A stretch of 8,573 bases of DNA. Source: an uncultured Flavobacteriales bacterium. Its GTDB lineage: Bacteria > Bacteroidota > Bacteroidia > Flavobacteriales > Vicingaceae. The notes under the pieces are model-generated. The model was not told where the DNA came from, searched no databases, and was given only the letters and a program-made list of their open reading frames with translations. How positions within the stretch are numbered: the stretch's first letter is position 1; each line of letters starts with the position of its first letter. Below are positions 1-5,923 of the stretch, piece after piece. The translations under genes and the position numbers were made by a program. The stretch spans positions 1 to 8,573 of the forward strand of contig CAMPHX010000029.1 of NCBI GenBank assembly GCA_946886085.1, read 5' to 3'.

Positions 1-296
1 CTATTAGAGTCTTTCGTTTCTTTAGGATAGATATAAATTCTTGAACTTGTTGTCCAGAATTTGTGAACATTTGGATGATTTAATTTTCTTTCAAAGTACT
101 TTTTGAGTAAATCAGCATCAAAGAATTCGAACTTGTGAAAACTGAAAACGAATAAGCCACTGCTAAATGGCTTGATTTCTACACTAATATTTTTGTAAGG
201 GAAATTAGTTATTAAATTTTTTTTTCTATTGTGTTCGATTTTTATTTTAGCATCAGGGTAATGTGTTTTTATTTTATGAATTAGAGTATTTTCCAT
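1..296 (-). CDS. Unrecognised protein, C-terminus cut by the window edge
   Basis: I read this frame directly from the sequence. An ATG at 294-296 opens 98 codons that run without a stop to the left edge, so the C-terminus is missing. The protein begins MENTLIHKIKTHYPDAKIKI and is rich in Lys, Phe, Ile and Asn. It has no signal peptide or membrane segment, so it is probably a small soluble cytoplasmic alpha/beta protein. A basic stretch (HNRKKN, about residues 22-27) is followed by aromatic-rich strands (FVFSFHKFEFF, about 49-59). Only 4 bp separate its start from the stop of the upstream 171-aa gene, so the two are almost certainly co-transcribed and may be translationally coupled. I do not recognise a family. 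The open frame and tight spacing make a real gene likely; function is unknown. Confidence 0.7.
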   Translation of the reverse strand, partial: MENTLIHKIKTHYPDAKIKIEHNRKKNLITNFPYKNISVEIKPFSSGLFVFSFHKFEFFDADLLKKYFERKLNHPNVHKFWTTSSRIYIYPKETKDSN

Positions 297-300
297 CCCT

Positions 301-816
301 TCATAATTTTGAATCCATCAGATTATTAATATAAGCATTTACCTCATGCGGAACAGCTCCATCCATTTGGCTTGCTATGGGTAAAATTCTTGTTATAATT
401 TGTTCCATATTATTCCATGAATAATAAATATTAATACTTCCATTTGCTAAAGAAGGGATTCTTAAAATTCCTTTGGATATTAAATCTGTTGCAATTGAAA
501 TATTTATTGTCCATGCTAAATATTCAAGTCTTTCGTTTAAGGATGACGGATTTGTAATTGCATAGGATTGATGAAACAATTCATGAAGCATTCCTAATTC
601 CATAATACAAGTTATGTAATTTATTACAGGGTCATATGGATTGTTGTCATTGTCTATTGCTAATTGAACTTTGGATAAGCCGTGCTTGTTTATCATTTTA
701 GAAATATACTCATCTGTAAACGCATTTACTTTTTCAATTGATAATAAGTTTCTGTGCCTACTTATTTCAGGTGGAAAATTTAATAAATCGAGTTGTTTTT
801 TTATGGTTGTTGACAT
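301..816 (-). CDS. Unrecognised 171-aa protein with an HELFH motif
   Basis: Complete frame from ATG (814-816) to TGA (301-303). It has no signal peptide or obvious membrane span and is predicted cytoplasmic, largely helical. The only motif I can point to is HELFH at residues 78-82, which fits the HExxH zinc-ligand pattern, with acidic residues E95 and E98 downstream that could supply a third ligand. The residues around HELFH only partly fit the stricter zincin pattern (Ser at the expected hydrophobic position after the second His), so a peptidase assignment is speculative. The C-terminal region (about 128-171) is helical with a DGAVPHEVNAYINNLMD-type segment. It lies 4 bp upstream of another unknown gene, forming a two-gene unit, and a 214-bp gap separates it from the GNAT gene. 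I do not recognise the family. Confidence 0.75.
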   Translation of the reverse strand: MSTTIKKQLDLLNFPPEISRHRNLLSIEKVNAFTDEYISKMINKHGLSKVQLAIDNDNNPYDPVINYITCIMELGMLHELFHQSYAITNPSSLNERLEYLAWTINISIATDLISKGILRIPSLANGSINIYYSWNNMEQIITRILPIASQMDGAVPHEVNAYINNLMDSKL

Positions 817-970
817 AGAATTTTTTTATTTTAAATTGCGGATCGTTTTCTAATTAAGCCTAAGTACTTAAATATTGTAGAGTCTTTGTTTCTAATTCAA
901 GTTCAATTTATTTATTTTTAGTTTTTATTTTTTCCAAACTATGTATTTTACTCAGTCAGATTTACTTCTT

Positions 971-978
971 CAAATGTA
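971..978 (-). promoter_or_regulatory. Candidate Bacteroidota -7 element for the 171-aa gene
   Basis: The minus strand reads TACATTTG, matching the Bacteroidota -7 consensus TAnnTTTG. It lies about 155 bp upstream of the 171-aa gene, within the 817-1030 gap. No convincing TTG-type -33 element is seen at 19-20 bp spacing, so the assignment rests on the -7 match alone and implies a long leader. Confidence 0.25.
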
Positions 979-985
979 TAAAAAA

Positions 986-1027
986 TAGTTTAAAAATCCA
1001 GTAAATGGGCTATTTATGGTTGGTGTT
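986..1027. repeat. Imperfect direct repeat, copy 1 (downstream of the GNAT gene)
   Basis: This 42-bp stretch aligns with 1627-1667 at roughly 75% identity with one single-base gap. The shared blocks include TAGTTTA, AAATC, AAATG, TTTATG and TTGGTGTT. It lies just past the GNAT stop codon in the direction of transcription. On the minus strand CCA and TGG can pair around TTTAC, with AAAT/ATTT outside, giving a weak hairpin. It could be a duplicated weak terminator or the trace of a duplicated or inserted gene module. Confidence 0.5.
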
Positions 1028-1030
1028 TTC

Positions 1031-1582
1031 TTAATACCAATATCCCAATAGGTCTAATTCTCCGTCAGACCATTCTTTATTCCCCACTTTTTTATACATT
1101 AGGTAGCAGTCGTCAATTTGTTCATTGCCAATACCATGATTTTTTCCTTGATTTATTTTAAGCCAAGTAATTTTTTGTATGGTCTTGGTATAACCCAATC
1201 GCTCATAAAAAAGTGGTTGATCTGTTACAAGAAAAATAAAATCAATATTGTTGTTATTCTCTATAGCAATCCTTTCCAGCTCTTTCATTAACTTAGTTCC
1301 AAGTCCGTTTTTCTGAAAAGAGGGGTGGATTACTAAATCAATAACTCCAAAAACGGTTATCAAGGTTTGGTTTAAATTCATGGCTCGGTAATCAATGGCA
1401 AGTTGCCCGATTAACTTGTTATCAAGCTTCATTAATAGTCGGTAGTGAGGGATTTGTTTAAAGAATGTTCTGCCTTCATAGTTAAATTCAGGAAAACAAA
1501 TAGTTAAAAGGTTATTGAGTTCAGATTTTGTGTTTTCCTCTATCTGAAATTCATTTACAAAGCTTATGGTCGGACTTGTCAT
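1031..1582 (-). CDS. GNAT-family N-acetyltransferase
   Basis: A 183-aa cytoplasmic protein with the GNAT fold, expected to transfer an acetyl group from acetyl-CoA to an amine; the substrate cannot be read from sequence. The core signature is visible: strand beta4 (IDLVIHP, residues 81-87), then the acetyl-CoA pyrophosphate-binding loop QKNGLG (90-95, matching Q/RxxGxG/A) leading into helix 3, and a later FYERLGY segment (115-121) typical of motif B. I start it at ATG 1580-1582. The frame could extend ten codons upstream to a TTG at 1610-1612, but TTG starts are unusual here and the domain does not need the extra residues. It is flanked by the two copies of an imperfect 42-bp direct repeat, one past each end of the gene. 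It sits in a run of small same-strand accessory genes. Confidence 0.88.
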   Translation of the reverse strand: MTSPTISFVNEFQIEENTKSELNNLLTICFPEFNYEGRTFFKQIPHYRLLMKLDNKLIGQLAIDYRAMNLNQTLITVFGVIDLVIHPSFQKNGLGTKLMKELERIAIENNNNIDFIFLVTDQPLFYERLGYTKTIQKITWLKINQGKNHGIGNEQIDDCYLMYKKVGNKEWSDGELDLLGYWY

Positions 1583-1626
1583 TAATAATTTATTTCTGTG
1601 GTATTTCCCCAAAAATAGAAAATAAA

Positions 1627-1667
1627 TAGTTTATAAATCAGCCAAATGATTTTTTATGATTGGTGTT
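1627..1667. repeat. Imperfect direct repeat, copy 2 (downstream of the DUF2200 gene)
   Basis: Partner of the repeat at 986-1027. On the minus strand this copy forms a cleaner hairpin: AAATCA and TGATTT pair perfectly around the loop TTTGGC, with A-rich sequence before and T-rich sequence after, so it may act as a weak terminator for the DUF2200 gene. It lies between the DUF2200 stop and the GNAT start. No GTTRRRY/RYYYAAC integron core could be assigned at its ends. Confidence 0.5.
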
Positions 1668-1698
1668 GCTTCAGTTATGATATTTGTGAAGGAAGGTA

Positions 1699-2067
1699 TT
1701 ATGCATTTCGCAAAATCTTTTCCATTTTACGACCTTTAGCTAATTCATCCACTAACTTGTCTAAATATCTTACTTGTTGTGTTAATGGATTTTCAATTTC
1801 TTCTATGCGGTATCCGCAAATTACTCCTGTAATAAGGTGAGCATTTGGGTGTATAGAAGCTTGTTGAAAGAAGGCTTCAAAAGTTACTTTATTATCAATG
1901 AGTTCTTGTAGTTTTTTATCATTAAAACCGGTTAGCCATGTTATCACTTGATGCAATTCTTCTTTTGTTCTGCCTTTTTTCTCTACTTTGGTAACATAGT
2001 GTGGATATACTGATGCAAAAGTCATTTTTGCGATGCGTTCATTATGTTCAGGTGTTGGTTTCATCAT
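1699..2067 (-). CDS. DUF2200 domain-containing protein
   Basis: A 122-aa soluble protein that matches the DUF2200 family over its whole length, as I recall that family (usual length about 115-120 aa). Diagnostic segments in order are [11 protein letters not shown] (residues 17-27), KGRTKEEL (31-38), [15 protein letters not shown] (78-92) and [12 protein letters not shown] (101-112). No biochemical function is established for the family to my knowledge. The frame starts with two consecutive ATG codons (2065-2067 and 2062-2064), and either may be used. It follows the DUF1801 gene by only 28 bp, so the two probably share a transcript. Such small domain-of-unknown-function genes are common in accessory regions. 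Confidence 0.9.
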   Translation of the reverse strand: MMKPTPEHNERIAKMTFASVYPHYVTKVEKKGRTKEELHQVITWLTGFNDKKLQELIDNKVTFEAFFQQASIHPNAHLITGVICGYRIEEIENPLTQQVRYLDKLVDELAKGRKMEKILRNA

Positions 2068-2095
2068 TTTATGTTTTTAACGTTAAGCACTAAAA

Positions 2096-2488
2096 TTATT
2101 TTAACCTTTCTAACTGACCTTTCCTTTTTATAAGGTTTTTATAGTCCCACTGAATTTCTCTTGATTTTTTCAACCAATTTGTTAGGTCTTTTGTATTGAT
2201 TTGTTCAACAGTTGTATAGAAAATAGAAGTATCTTTAAATTTTTTGCCTCTTATGTTTAGTTTTTCTTCTTTAAAATCTGCTCCACTCCAAAACATTAAA
2301 CGTAAGCCTGCTTTTTGTTTGCTGTAACCTACAATTGGATTGTCGTCTAAAAACCAGACAGGGTGTGCATGCCAAATTTTGCACTTGGCTTCAGTTAGTT
2401 CATTGTCAATTGTTGTTGCTAGTAAGTCGCAAATTTCTTTGTCAACTGGTGTTTGCTTGTTGTTATATGCTTGAATTGCTGTGTTCAT
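2096..2488 (-). CDS. DUF1801 domain-containing protein
   Basis: A 130-aa soluble protein resembling the DUF1801 family (YdhG-like fold). The recognisable core is WHAHPVWFLDDNPIVGY (residues 39-55) followed by GLRLMFWSGADF (61-72), the family pattern of an aromatic/Pro segment, a 'plvgf' strand and a second hydrophobic strand. The C-terminus (about 100-130) is a basic helical tail. Some members of this fold have been linked to iron handling, but nothing here supports a specific role. Start is ATG 2486-2488. It is the first gene of a same-strand run of small genes and is preceded by a roughly 400-bp gene-free region holding a candidate promoter and three stem-loop repeats. Confidence 0.85.
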   Translation of the reverse strand: MNTAIQAYNNKQTPVDKEICDLLATTIDNELTEAKCKIWHAHPVWFLDDNPIVGYSKQKAGLRLMFWSGADFKEEKLNIRGKKFKDTSIFYTTVEQINTKDLTNWLKKSREIQWDYKNLIKRKGQLERLK

Positions 2489-2509
2489 CGGTCGCTTTTA
2501 ACTTTTTTG

Positions 2510-2517
2510 TAAAGATA
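2510..2517 (-). promoter_or_regulatory. Candidate -7 element for the DUF1801-DUF2200 unit
   Basis: The minus strand reads TATCTTTA, one mismatch from the Bacteroidota -7 consensus TAnnTTTG, about 25 bp upstream of the DUF1801 ATG. The -33 region is T-rich but lacks a clear TTTG. The position is right for a promoter serving the small genes to the left. Confidence 0.3.
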
Positions 2518-2608
2518 CTATTTATACTAAATCGTTAAAAAGTTTTTTGTGCGTTTTGTGTCAATCTTTATGTTCATGAATATAAAATTATGTGTCCTAA
2601 GTTAAAAA

Positions 2609-2672
2609 ATTTCTCTAGCTTTATTTTACTAAGTTTCGTTCCTCAACTTGTAAAATTTTGTTTGAAATGACA
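2609..2672 (-). repeat. Stem-loop repeat element, copy 1
   Basis: A 64-bp element homologous to copy 2 at 2815-2878 in the same orientation. Outer arms ATTTC (2609-2613) and GAAAT (2664-2668) pair. The inner hairpin is ATTTTAC (2623-2629), a bulged T, then AAGTT (2631-2635), loop TCGTTCCTC (2636-2644), AACTT (2645-2649) and GTAAAAT (2650-2656). It ends in TGACA. Compared with copy 2 the loop is identical but the stem differs at paired positions, so structure appears to be what is conserved. Confidence 0.8.
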
Positions 2673-2699
2673 TTCAATTACTAGTAAATTACTCTTTAG

Positions 2700-2759
2700 T
2701 GTCATTTCGAGCAATATTTTTCAGTTGCTTTAGCAATTAGAAAAATGTAGTCGAGAAAT
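2700..2759 (+). repeat. Stem-loop repeat element, inverted middle copy
   Basis: Opposite in orientation to the two flanking copies. On the plus strand it starts TGTCATTTCGA (2700-2710) and ends GAGAAAT (2753-2759). The hairpin pairs ATTTTTC (2716-2722) with GAAAAAT (2740-2746), and AGTTGC with GCAATT around a TTTA loop, leaving a single bulged A at 2739. Read on the minus strand it has the same plan as the other copies: ATTTCTC, linker, 7-bp stem, bulged T, 5-6 bp stem, loop, linker, GAAATGACA. Its stem and loop sequences are different. The edges GTCATTTCGA and TCGAGAAAT resemble a dispersed intergenic repeat I recall from flavobacterial genomes. Confidence 0.75.
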
Positions 2760-2814
2760 CTTCTTTCTTTGAAACCAATACACCCAATTAAGAATTCAAA
2801 TCCTAAGCAACAAA

Positions 2815-2878
2815 ATATCTCAAGTTTCATTTTACTAAACTTCGTTCCTCAGTTTGTAAAATTTTCTTCGATATGACA
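2815..2878 (-). repeat. Stem-loop repeat element, copy 2 (next to the sco 3' end)
   Basis: About 83% identical to copy 1 (2609-2672), 206 bp away in direct orientation. Outer arms ATATC (2815-2819) and GATAT (2870-2874) pair. The inner hairpin is ATTTTAC (2829-2835), bulged T, AAACT (2837-2841), loop TCGTTCCTC (2842-2850), AGTTT (2851-2855), GTAAAAT (2856-2862). It lies 16 bp past the sco stop codon in the direction of transcription, so its transcript could protect the mRNA 3' end or act as a terminator. There is no strong U-tract directly after it, so classical intrinsic termination is unproven. Confidence 0.8.
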
Positions 2879-2894
2879 CTTGAAATAGTTTTGA

Positions 2895-3503
2895 TTAGGG
2901 AGCTACCAATTCAATAATTTTATCAACGGTAGCTTTATTGTCAACCCCCAACCCTTCTTGTTGATGAACTAACACTCCTTGTTGATTGAAAACACTGATA
3001 ATGTTGGAGTGAGAGAAATCTAAGGGAGATATTTCTTTGTATTTAACCGCTAATATATTGGCAAATTCTCTGGTGTTTTCATCAGAGCCTTGTAAGAATA
3101 CCCATTGTTCAGTGTTCATTTGGTTCTCAATAGCAAAAGCTTTTAATCTTTCAGGAGTATCTGTTTCAGGATCTATGCTTACTAAAATGTATTTAACTGG
3201 TTGATTTGCTTCAGATTTTACTTTAGCTTCAATATTTCGCATATCGGCAACTAACCTTGGGCATGCAGCTTTGCATGAGGTATAAATCATTACTACTACC
3301 AATACTTCACCTTGAAAATTTTTAAATTCAACCGTTTCATTGTTTTGGGTTTTCCAAGTAGAAGGTAGTTGAAAAATAGACATTTCGTCAAATTCTTCTG
3401 TAGCTTCAACTGTATTGTTTGTTGTGTTGGTTTCGTCTGTTGTTGTATTGTCACACGAAAACAAAGCGAACACTGATAGTAAAAGTAAGGTGTAGTTTTT
3501 CAT
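2895..3503 (-). CDS. sco: SCO1/SenC-family copper chaperone lipoprotein
   Basis: A 202-aa thioredoxin-fold protein that binds copper and delivers it to, or reduces, cuproprotein metal sites on the outer face of the cytoplasmic membrane. All SCO hallmarks are present: copper-binding CKAAC (Cys77 and Cys81, the CxxxCP motif), SIDPETDTPERL (about 109-120, the family SxDPxxDTPexL motif) and the distal copper-ligand His165 in DFSHSN. I start at ATG 3501-3503, which gives a compact lipoprotein signal ending VFALFSC with the lipidated Cys at 17. An ATG ten codons upstream (3531-3533) would overlap nirV by 16 nt and lengthen the leader. A Thr/Asn/Glu-rich spacer (about 18-40) tethers the domain. It lies 14 bp after nirV in a nirK-nirV-sco transcript, which suggests service to NirK rather than, or as well as, cytochrome oxidase; that role is inference. 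Confidence 0.92.
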   Translation of the reverse strand: MKNYTLLLLSVFALFSCDNTTTDETNTTNNTVEATEEFDEMSIFQLPSTWKTQNNETVEFKNFQGEVLVVVMIYTSCKAACPRLVADMRNIEAKVKSEANQPVKYILVSIDPETDTPERLKAFAIENQMNTEQWVFLQGSDENTREFANILAVKYKEISPLDFSHSNIISVFNQQGVLVHQQEGLGVDNKATVDKIIELVAP

Positions 3504-3517
3504 ATGTTTAGTCAATT

Positions 3518-4276
3518 TTAATCTTTTACGCATCTAAAACCTAAGTTTTTAATGCAAAAATTGGCTTTTAAGCTTCCTCTAAAGGCGTAACGCATAAAAG
3601 CAGCATAATTCATTAAGTCTTTAGCACCTACAGCACCTCCTGCACAAAATAAATTTCTGTCGGTATCTACATCTTTTCTAGATTCTCCGGAAATTAACAC
3701 AGAATTAAAATCTAATGTCCATTCCCAAACTAAACCGTGTAAATCGTAAACACCCCAAATGTTTTTGTTGGTTTTTCCTACTTGTTTAAGGTAGGTTTTT
3801 GGTGTTTCGTAGCTGCTTAGTATTTTTTGATTGTAGAGACTGTCCACACGAGCATCTTTTTTGGTTTCATCAGCCATGGCCACATATTCCCATTCATCTA
3901 CTGTTGGTAATCTTTTCCCAACATATTCGCAATAGGCTTTCGCTGCATACCAAGAAACGGTATTTACAGGAGCATTAGAAATTGTATTACTGAAAGTAGT
4001 ATCACTAGTCCAATCCATTAGGTAACCTTTATCAGCAAACAAGCGTGTTACTTTGTTTTTTTTCCATTTAGGATTGGCAATTACAAAATCTAAATATTGT
4101 TGGTGTGTTACCGGATGGATGTCCATGTGGAAATCTTTAACTGTAACAACAGAAGAATCTGTACCATAAAGGGGGATATACTTTCCCCCTTTGATGGCTA
4201 CAGTTTTTGTTGATTGTTGAGCAATTGCAATATTACTTAACAGTATAAATACTAATGGTAAGACGTTGAATTTCAT
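3518..4276 (-). CDS. nirV: NirV-like secreted formylglycine-generating-enzyme (SUMF1) family protein
   Basis: A 252-aa exported protein with a Sec signal peptide (residues 1-19, cleavage likely after AIA). The SUMF1/FGE-sulfatase domain follows: HPVTHQQYLDF (54-64), VNTVSWYAAKAYCEYVGKRL (104-123), PTVDEWEYVA (124-133), WGVYDLHGLVWEWTLDF (174-190), CAGGA (211-215) and NLGFRC (244-249). When aligned on the GG and on NxGFR, the two copper-binding catalytic cysteines of true FGE fall on Ala and Asn here, so sulfatase Cys-to-formylglycine activity is unlikely. Cysteines 116, 211, 241 and 249 remain. NirV is the name used for FGE-like proteins next to nirK in proteobacterial denitrifiers; their function is unsettled. 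Its start overlaps the nirK stop in TAATG, implying translational coupling. A role in NirK maturation or copper handling is inference. Confidence 0.82.
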   Translation of the reverse strand: MKFNVLPLVFILLSNIAIAQQSTKTVAIKGGKYIPLYGTDSSVVTVKDFHMDIHPVTHQQYLDFVIANPKWKKNKVTRLFADKGYLMDWTSDTTFSNTISNAPVNTVSWYAAKAYCEYVGKRLPTVDEWEYVAMADETKKDARVDSLYNQKILSSYETPKTYLKQVGKTNKNIWGVYDLHGLVWEWTLDFNSVLISGESRKDVDTDRNLFCAGGAVGAKDLMNYAAFMRYAFRGSLKANFCIKNLGFRCVKD

Positions 4277-5727
4277 TATTTTTTCTTGTTTCTTACAGCT
4301 TTTACCATTGATGGAGTAACTTCAGTTTTATTGTTTCCCCAATTGTTGTAGACGTAAGTTAATACATTAGCAATTTCTTCATCAGTAATGTTTTGAGCAG
4401 TCATTACACTGTTGTATTTGTTTCCGTTTACAGTAATTTCTCCTGTTAAACCGTTTAGTACAATGTCGATAGCTCTGTTTACATCGGCATTTAAGAAATC
4501 AGCTTTAGCTAAAGGAGGAAATGCATTTGGTAAACCTTCTCCATTTGCTTGGTGACAAGCCACACAAGTTTGAGAATATACTTGTTTACCCATTTCAATT
4601 CTTTCGGCTACTGTAGTAGCTATTTTAGCAGTAGGAGCTTCACCTGCATTAGGCATTTCCTGAATTCCACCACCTTCCGGTTTGTAAATTCCTTCCATTA
4701 GTTCTCCTGAATAAACTTTTTTATTTTTTTCTCCTTTTACTTTTAACATACCTAAAGCACCTTTATTAAATGCTCTAAAAATAGAGTGGTCAACCAAGAT
4801 AAAAGTACCGGGAACTTCAACTTTAAATTCTACAATGGCAGCACCACCGGCAGGAACTAAAGTAGTTTGGATGTTTTCGTTAATGGTAGTTCCGCCTTCA
4901 GCATATACTTTATCGAAAATTTCACCAATAACATGGAAAGAAGAAACTAAGTTTGGACCACCGTTACCTACGAATAATCTAACTGTTTCACCCACATTTG
5001 CAGTAATAGCATTGTCACCGGTTAATGCACCCACTTTTCCGTTAAAAACTACATAGTCAGCATGTTCATCAACAGCTTTTTGCATATCGAAAGGTTGTAA
5101 ACCTGGTTGTCCATTTTTTCCTTTAGTATAAAAATCACCTTGCATTACATAATATTCTTTGTCAACAGCAGGAAGACCACCTTCCGGTTCAACTAAAATT
5201 AAACCGTACATTCCGTTGGCAATGTGCATCCCAACTGGAGCAGTAGCACAGTGGTAAACATATAAACCAGGGTTTAATACTTTAAAAGAAAAAACTTTCT
5301 CATGTCCTGGAGCAATAAATGAAGACTCAGCTCCACCGCCAGGACCTGTCACGGCATGTAAATCGATGTTGTGAGGCAATTTGTTATCAGGATGATTTTT
5401 TAAATGAAACTCTACTTCATCACCTACTCTTGTTCTGATGAAAGAACCCGGAACGGTACCTCCAAAAGTCCAGTAAACATAACTAACTCCGTTAGCCATT
5501 TCGCCTTCTTGTTCTAAAATTTCCATGTGAACAATTAGTTTTTTAGCAGCTCTGTCGCCAATTGGTTTTGGTACTAATGGTGGCGATGTGAGTTCTGCTT
5601 CCATTTCTCCATCAATAGGAATTGAAGTTGCATCTATACTTTTTTCAGCTTTCTTATCAGATGGGTTGCTGCAAGCAAATGCAAACAACGCTATTGAAAT
5701 TAAAAAGATTAAATTCGTTTGTCTCAT
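4276..5727 (-). CDS. nirK: Copper nitrite reductase (AniA type) fused to a C-terminal cytochrome c domain
   Basis: A 483-aa lipoprotein that reduces nitrite to nitric oxide outside the cytoplasmic membrane. A lipobox (LFAFAC, Cys19) replaces a cleavable signal peptide. Two cupredoxin domains cover about 62-335. Type 1 copper ligands are His119, Cys160, His168 and Met173; type 2 ligands are His124, His159 and His314; catalytic Asp122 and His265 are present, so the enzyme should be active. The segment [18 protein letters not shown] (163-180) closely resembles Neisseria AniA, placing it in the class II group. Residues about 370-465 form a class I cytochrome c with CVACH (388-392) and probable axial Met442. 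The fusion suggests the tethered heme passes electrons to the type 1 copper. It is first in nirK-nirV-sco and is preceded by a gap with FNR-like dyads. Confidence 0.97.
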   Translation of the reverse strand: MRQTNLIFLISIALFAFACSNPSDKKAEKSIDATSIPIDGEMEAELTSPPLVPKPIGDRAAKKLIVHMEILEQEGEMANGVSYVYWTFGGTVPGSFIRTRVGDEVEFHLKNHPDNKLPHNIDLHAVTGPGGGAESSFIAPGHEKVFSFKVLNPGLYVYHCATAPVGMHIANGMYGLILVEPEGGLPAVDKEYYVMQGDFYTKGKNGQPGLQPFDMQKAVDEHADYVVFNGKVGALTGDNAITANVGETVRLFVGNGGPNLVSSFHVIGEIFDKVYAEGGTTINENIQTTLVPAGGAAIVEFKVEVPGTFILVDHSIFRAFNKGALGMLKVKGEKNKKVYSGELMEGIYKPEGGGIQEMPNAGEAPTAKIATTVAERIEMGKQVYSQTCVACHQANGEGLPNAFPPLAKADFLNADVNRAIDIVLNGLTGEITVNGNKYNSVMTAQNITDEEIANVLTYVYNNWGNNKTEVTPSMVKAVRNKKK

Positions 5728-5788
5728 GATATTTAGTTTTTTGATTTACAGGTTAAATTCTTGTTGTGATAAAGTTAATAAAAACAAT

Positions 5789-5802
5789 GTGATACTAATC
5801 AT
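5789..5802. promoter_or_regulatory. FNR/CRP-family operator-like dyad, nirK-proximal
   Basis: GTGATACTAATCAT contains a perfect TGAT-N4-ATCA core, differing from the classical FNR/NNR consensus TTGAT-N4-ATCAA only at the outermost base of each half. It is centred 68 bp upstream of the nirK ATG. Regulation of nir and nor genes by Crp/Fnr-family sensors of oxygen or NO is well established. Its placement relative to the transcription start is unknown, so activation versus repression cannot be told. Confidence 0.5.
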
Positions 5803-5835
5803 AAAACATCATTTTATTTTTCCTTAATCATACCT

Positions 5836-5843
5836 CAAATTTA
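5836..5843 (-). promoter_or_regulatory. Candidate -7 promoter element for nirK
   Basis: The minus strand reads TAAATTTG, an exact match to the Bacteroidota -7 consensus TAnnTTTG, about 110 bp upstream of nirK. No TTG -33 box is visible at the usual spacing, as might be expected of an activator-dependent promoter. If used, the distal dyad would lie near -84 and the proximal dyad near +37. A TATAAT-like sequence at 5878-5883 on the minus strand is an alternative closer to a class II arrangement with the distal dyad. Confidence 0.3.
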
Positions 5844-5909
5844 GTGCTAAAAATAGCTATATTAAGTGATTTAATTCATTATAAAAGCAAAGATTTGGAA
5901 GTTTATTTT

Positions 5910-5923
5910 ATGATATAAGTCAT
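5910..5923. promoter_or_regulatory. FNR/CRP-family operator-like dyad, nirK-distal
   Basis: ATGATATAAGTCAT has palindromic outer bases (ATGA/TCAT) and the TGAT-N4-GTCA form, one mismatch from a perfect FNR-type core. It is centred about 189 bp upstream of the nirK start and about 57 bp past the norF stop. Two such dyads in a 246-bp gap strengthen the case for anaerobic or NO-responsive control of nirK-nirV-sco. Confidence 0.42.

Noticed and set aside
1610..1612. TTG start for the GNAT gene
   Set aside because: An ATG ten codons downstream gives a full domain, and TTG starts are unusual in this kind of genome.
2078..2090. TTAACGTTAA palindrome with a GTTAAGC core, resembling an integron attC end
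   Set aside because: Only 28 bp lie between the DUF1801 and DUF2200 genes, too little for a complete attC, and no matching partner core was found. A 10-bp AT-rich palindrome can occur by chance.
2609..2878. CRISPR-like array reading of the repeated segments
   Set aside because: Only three copies occur, one is inverted, they are 60-64 bp with unequal spacing, and no cas gene is present.
4835..5056. Plus-strand open frames inside nirK and other genes (also 671-853, 1646-1840, 2335-2538, 5588-5827, 7531-7728)
   Set aside because: They lie opposite well-supported minus-strand genes, show no family resemblance and are best explained as shadows of the coding strand.
5801..5817. Inverted repeat ATAAAA-CATCA-TTTTAT followed by T residues, resembling a terminator
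   Set aside because: The T-run follows it only on the plus strand, which has no gene ending here; the stem is six A-T pairs and overlaps the proximal dyad.
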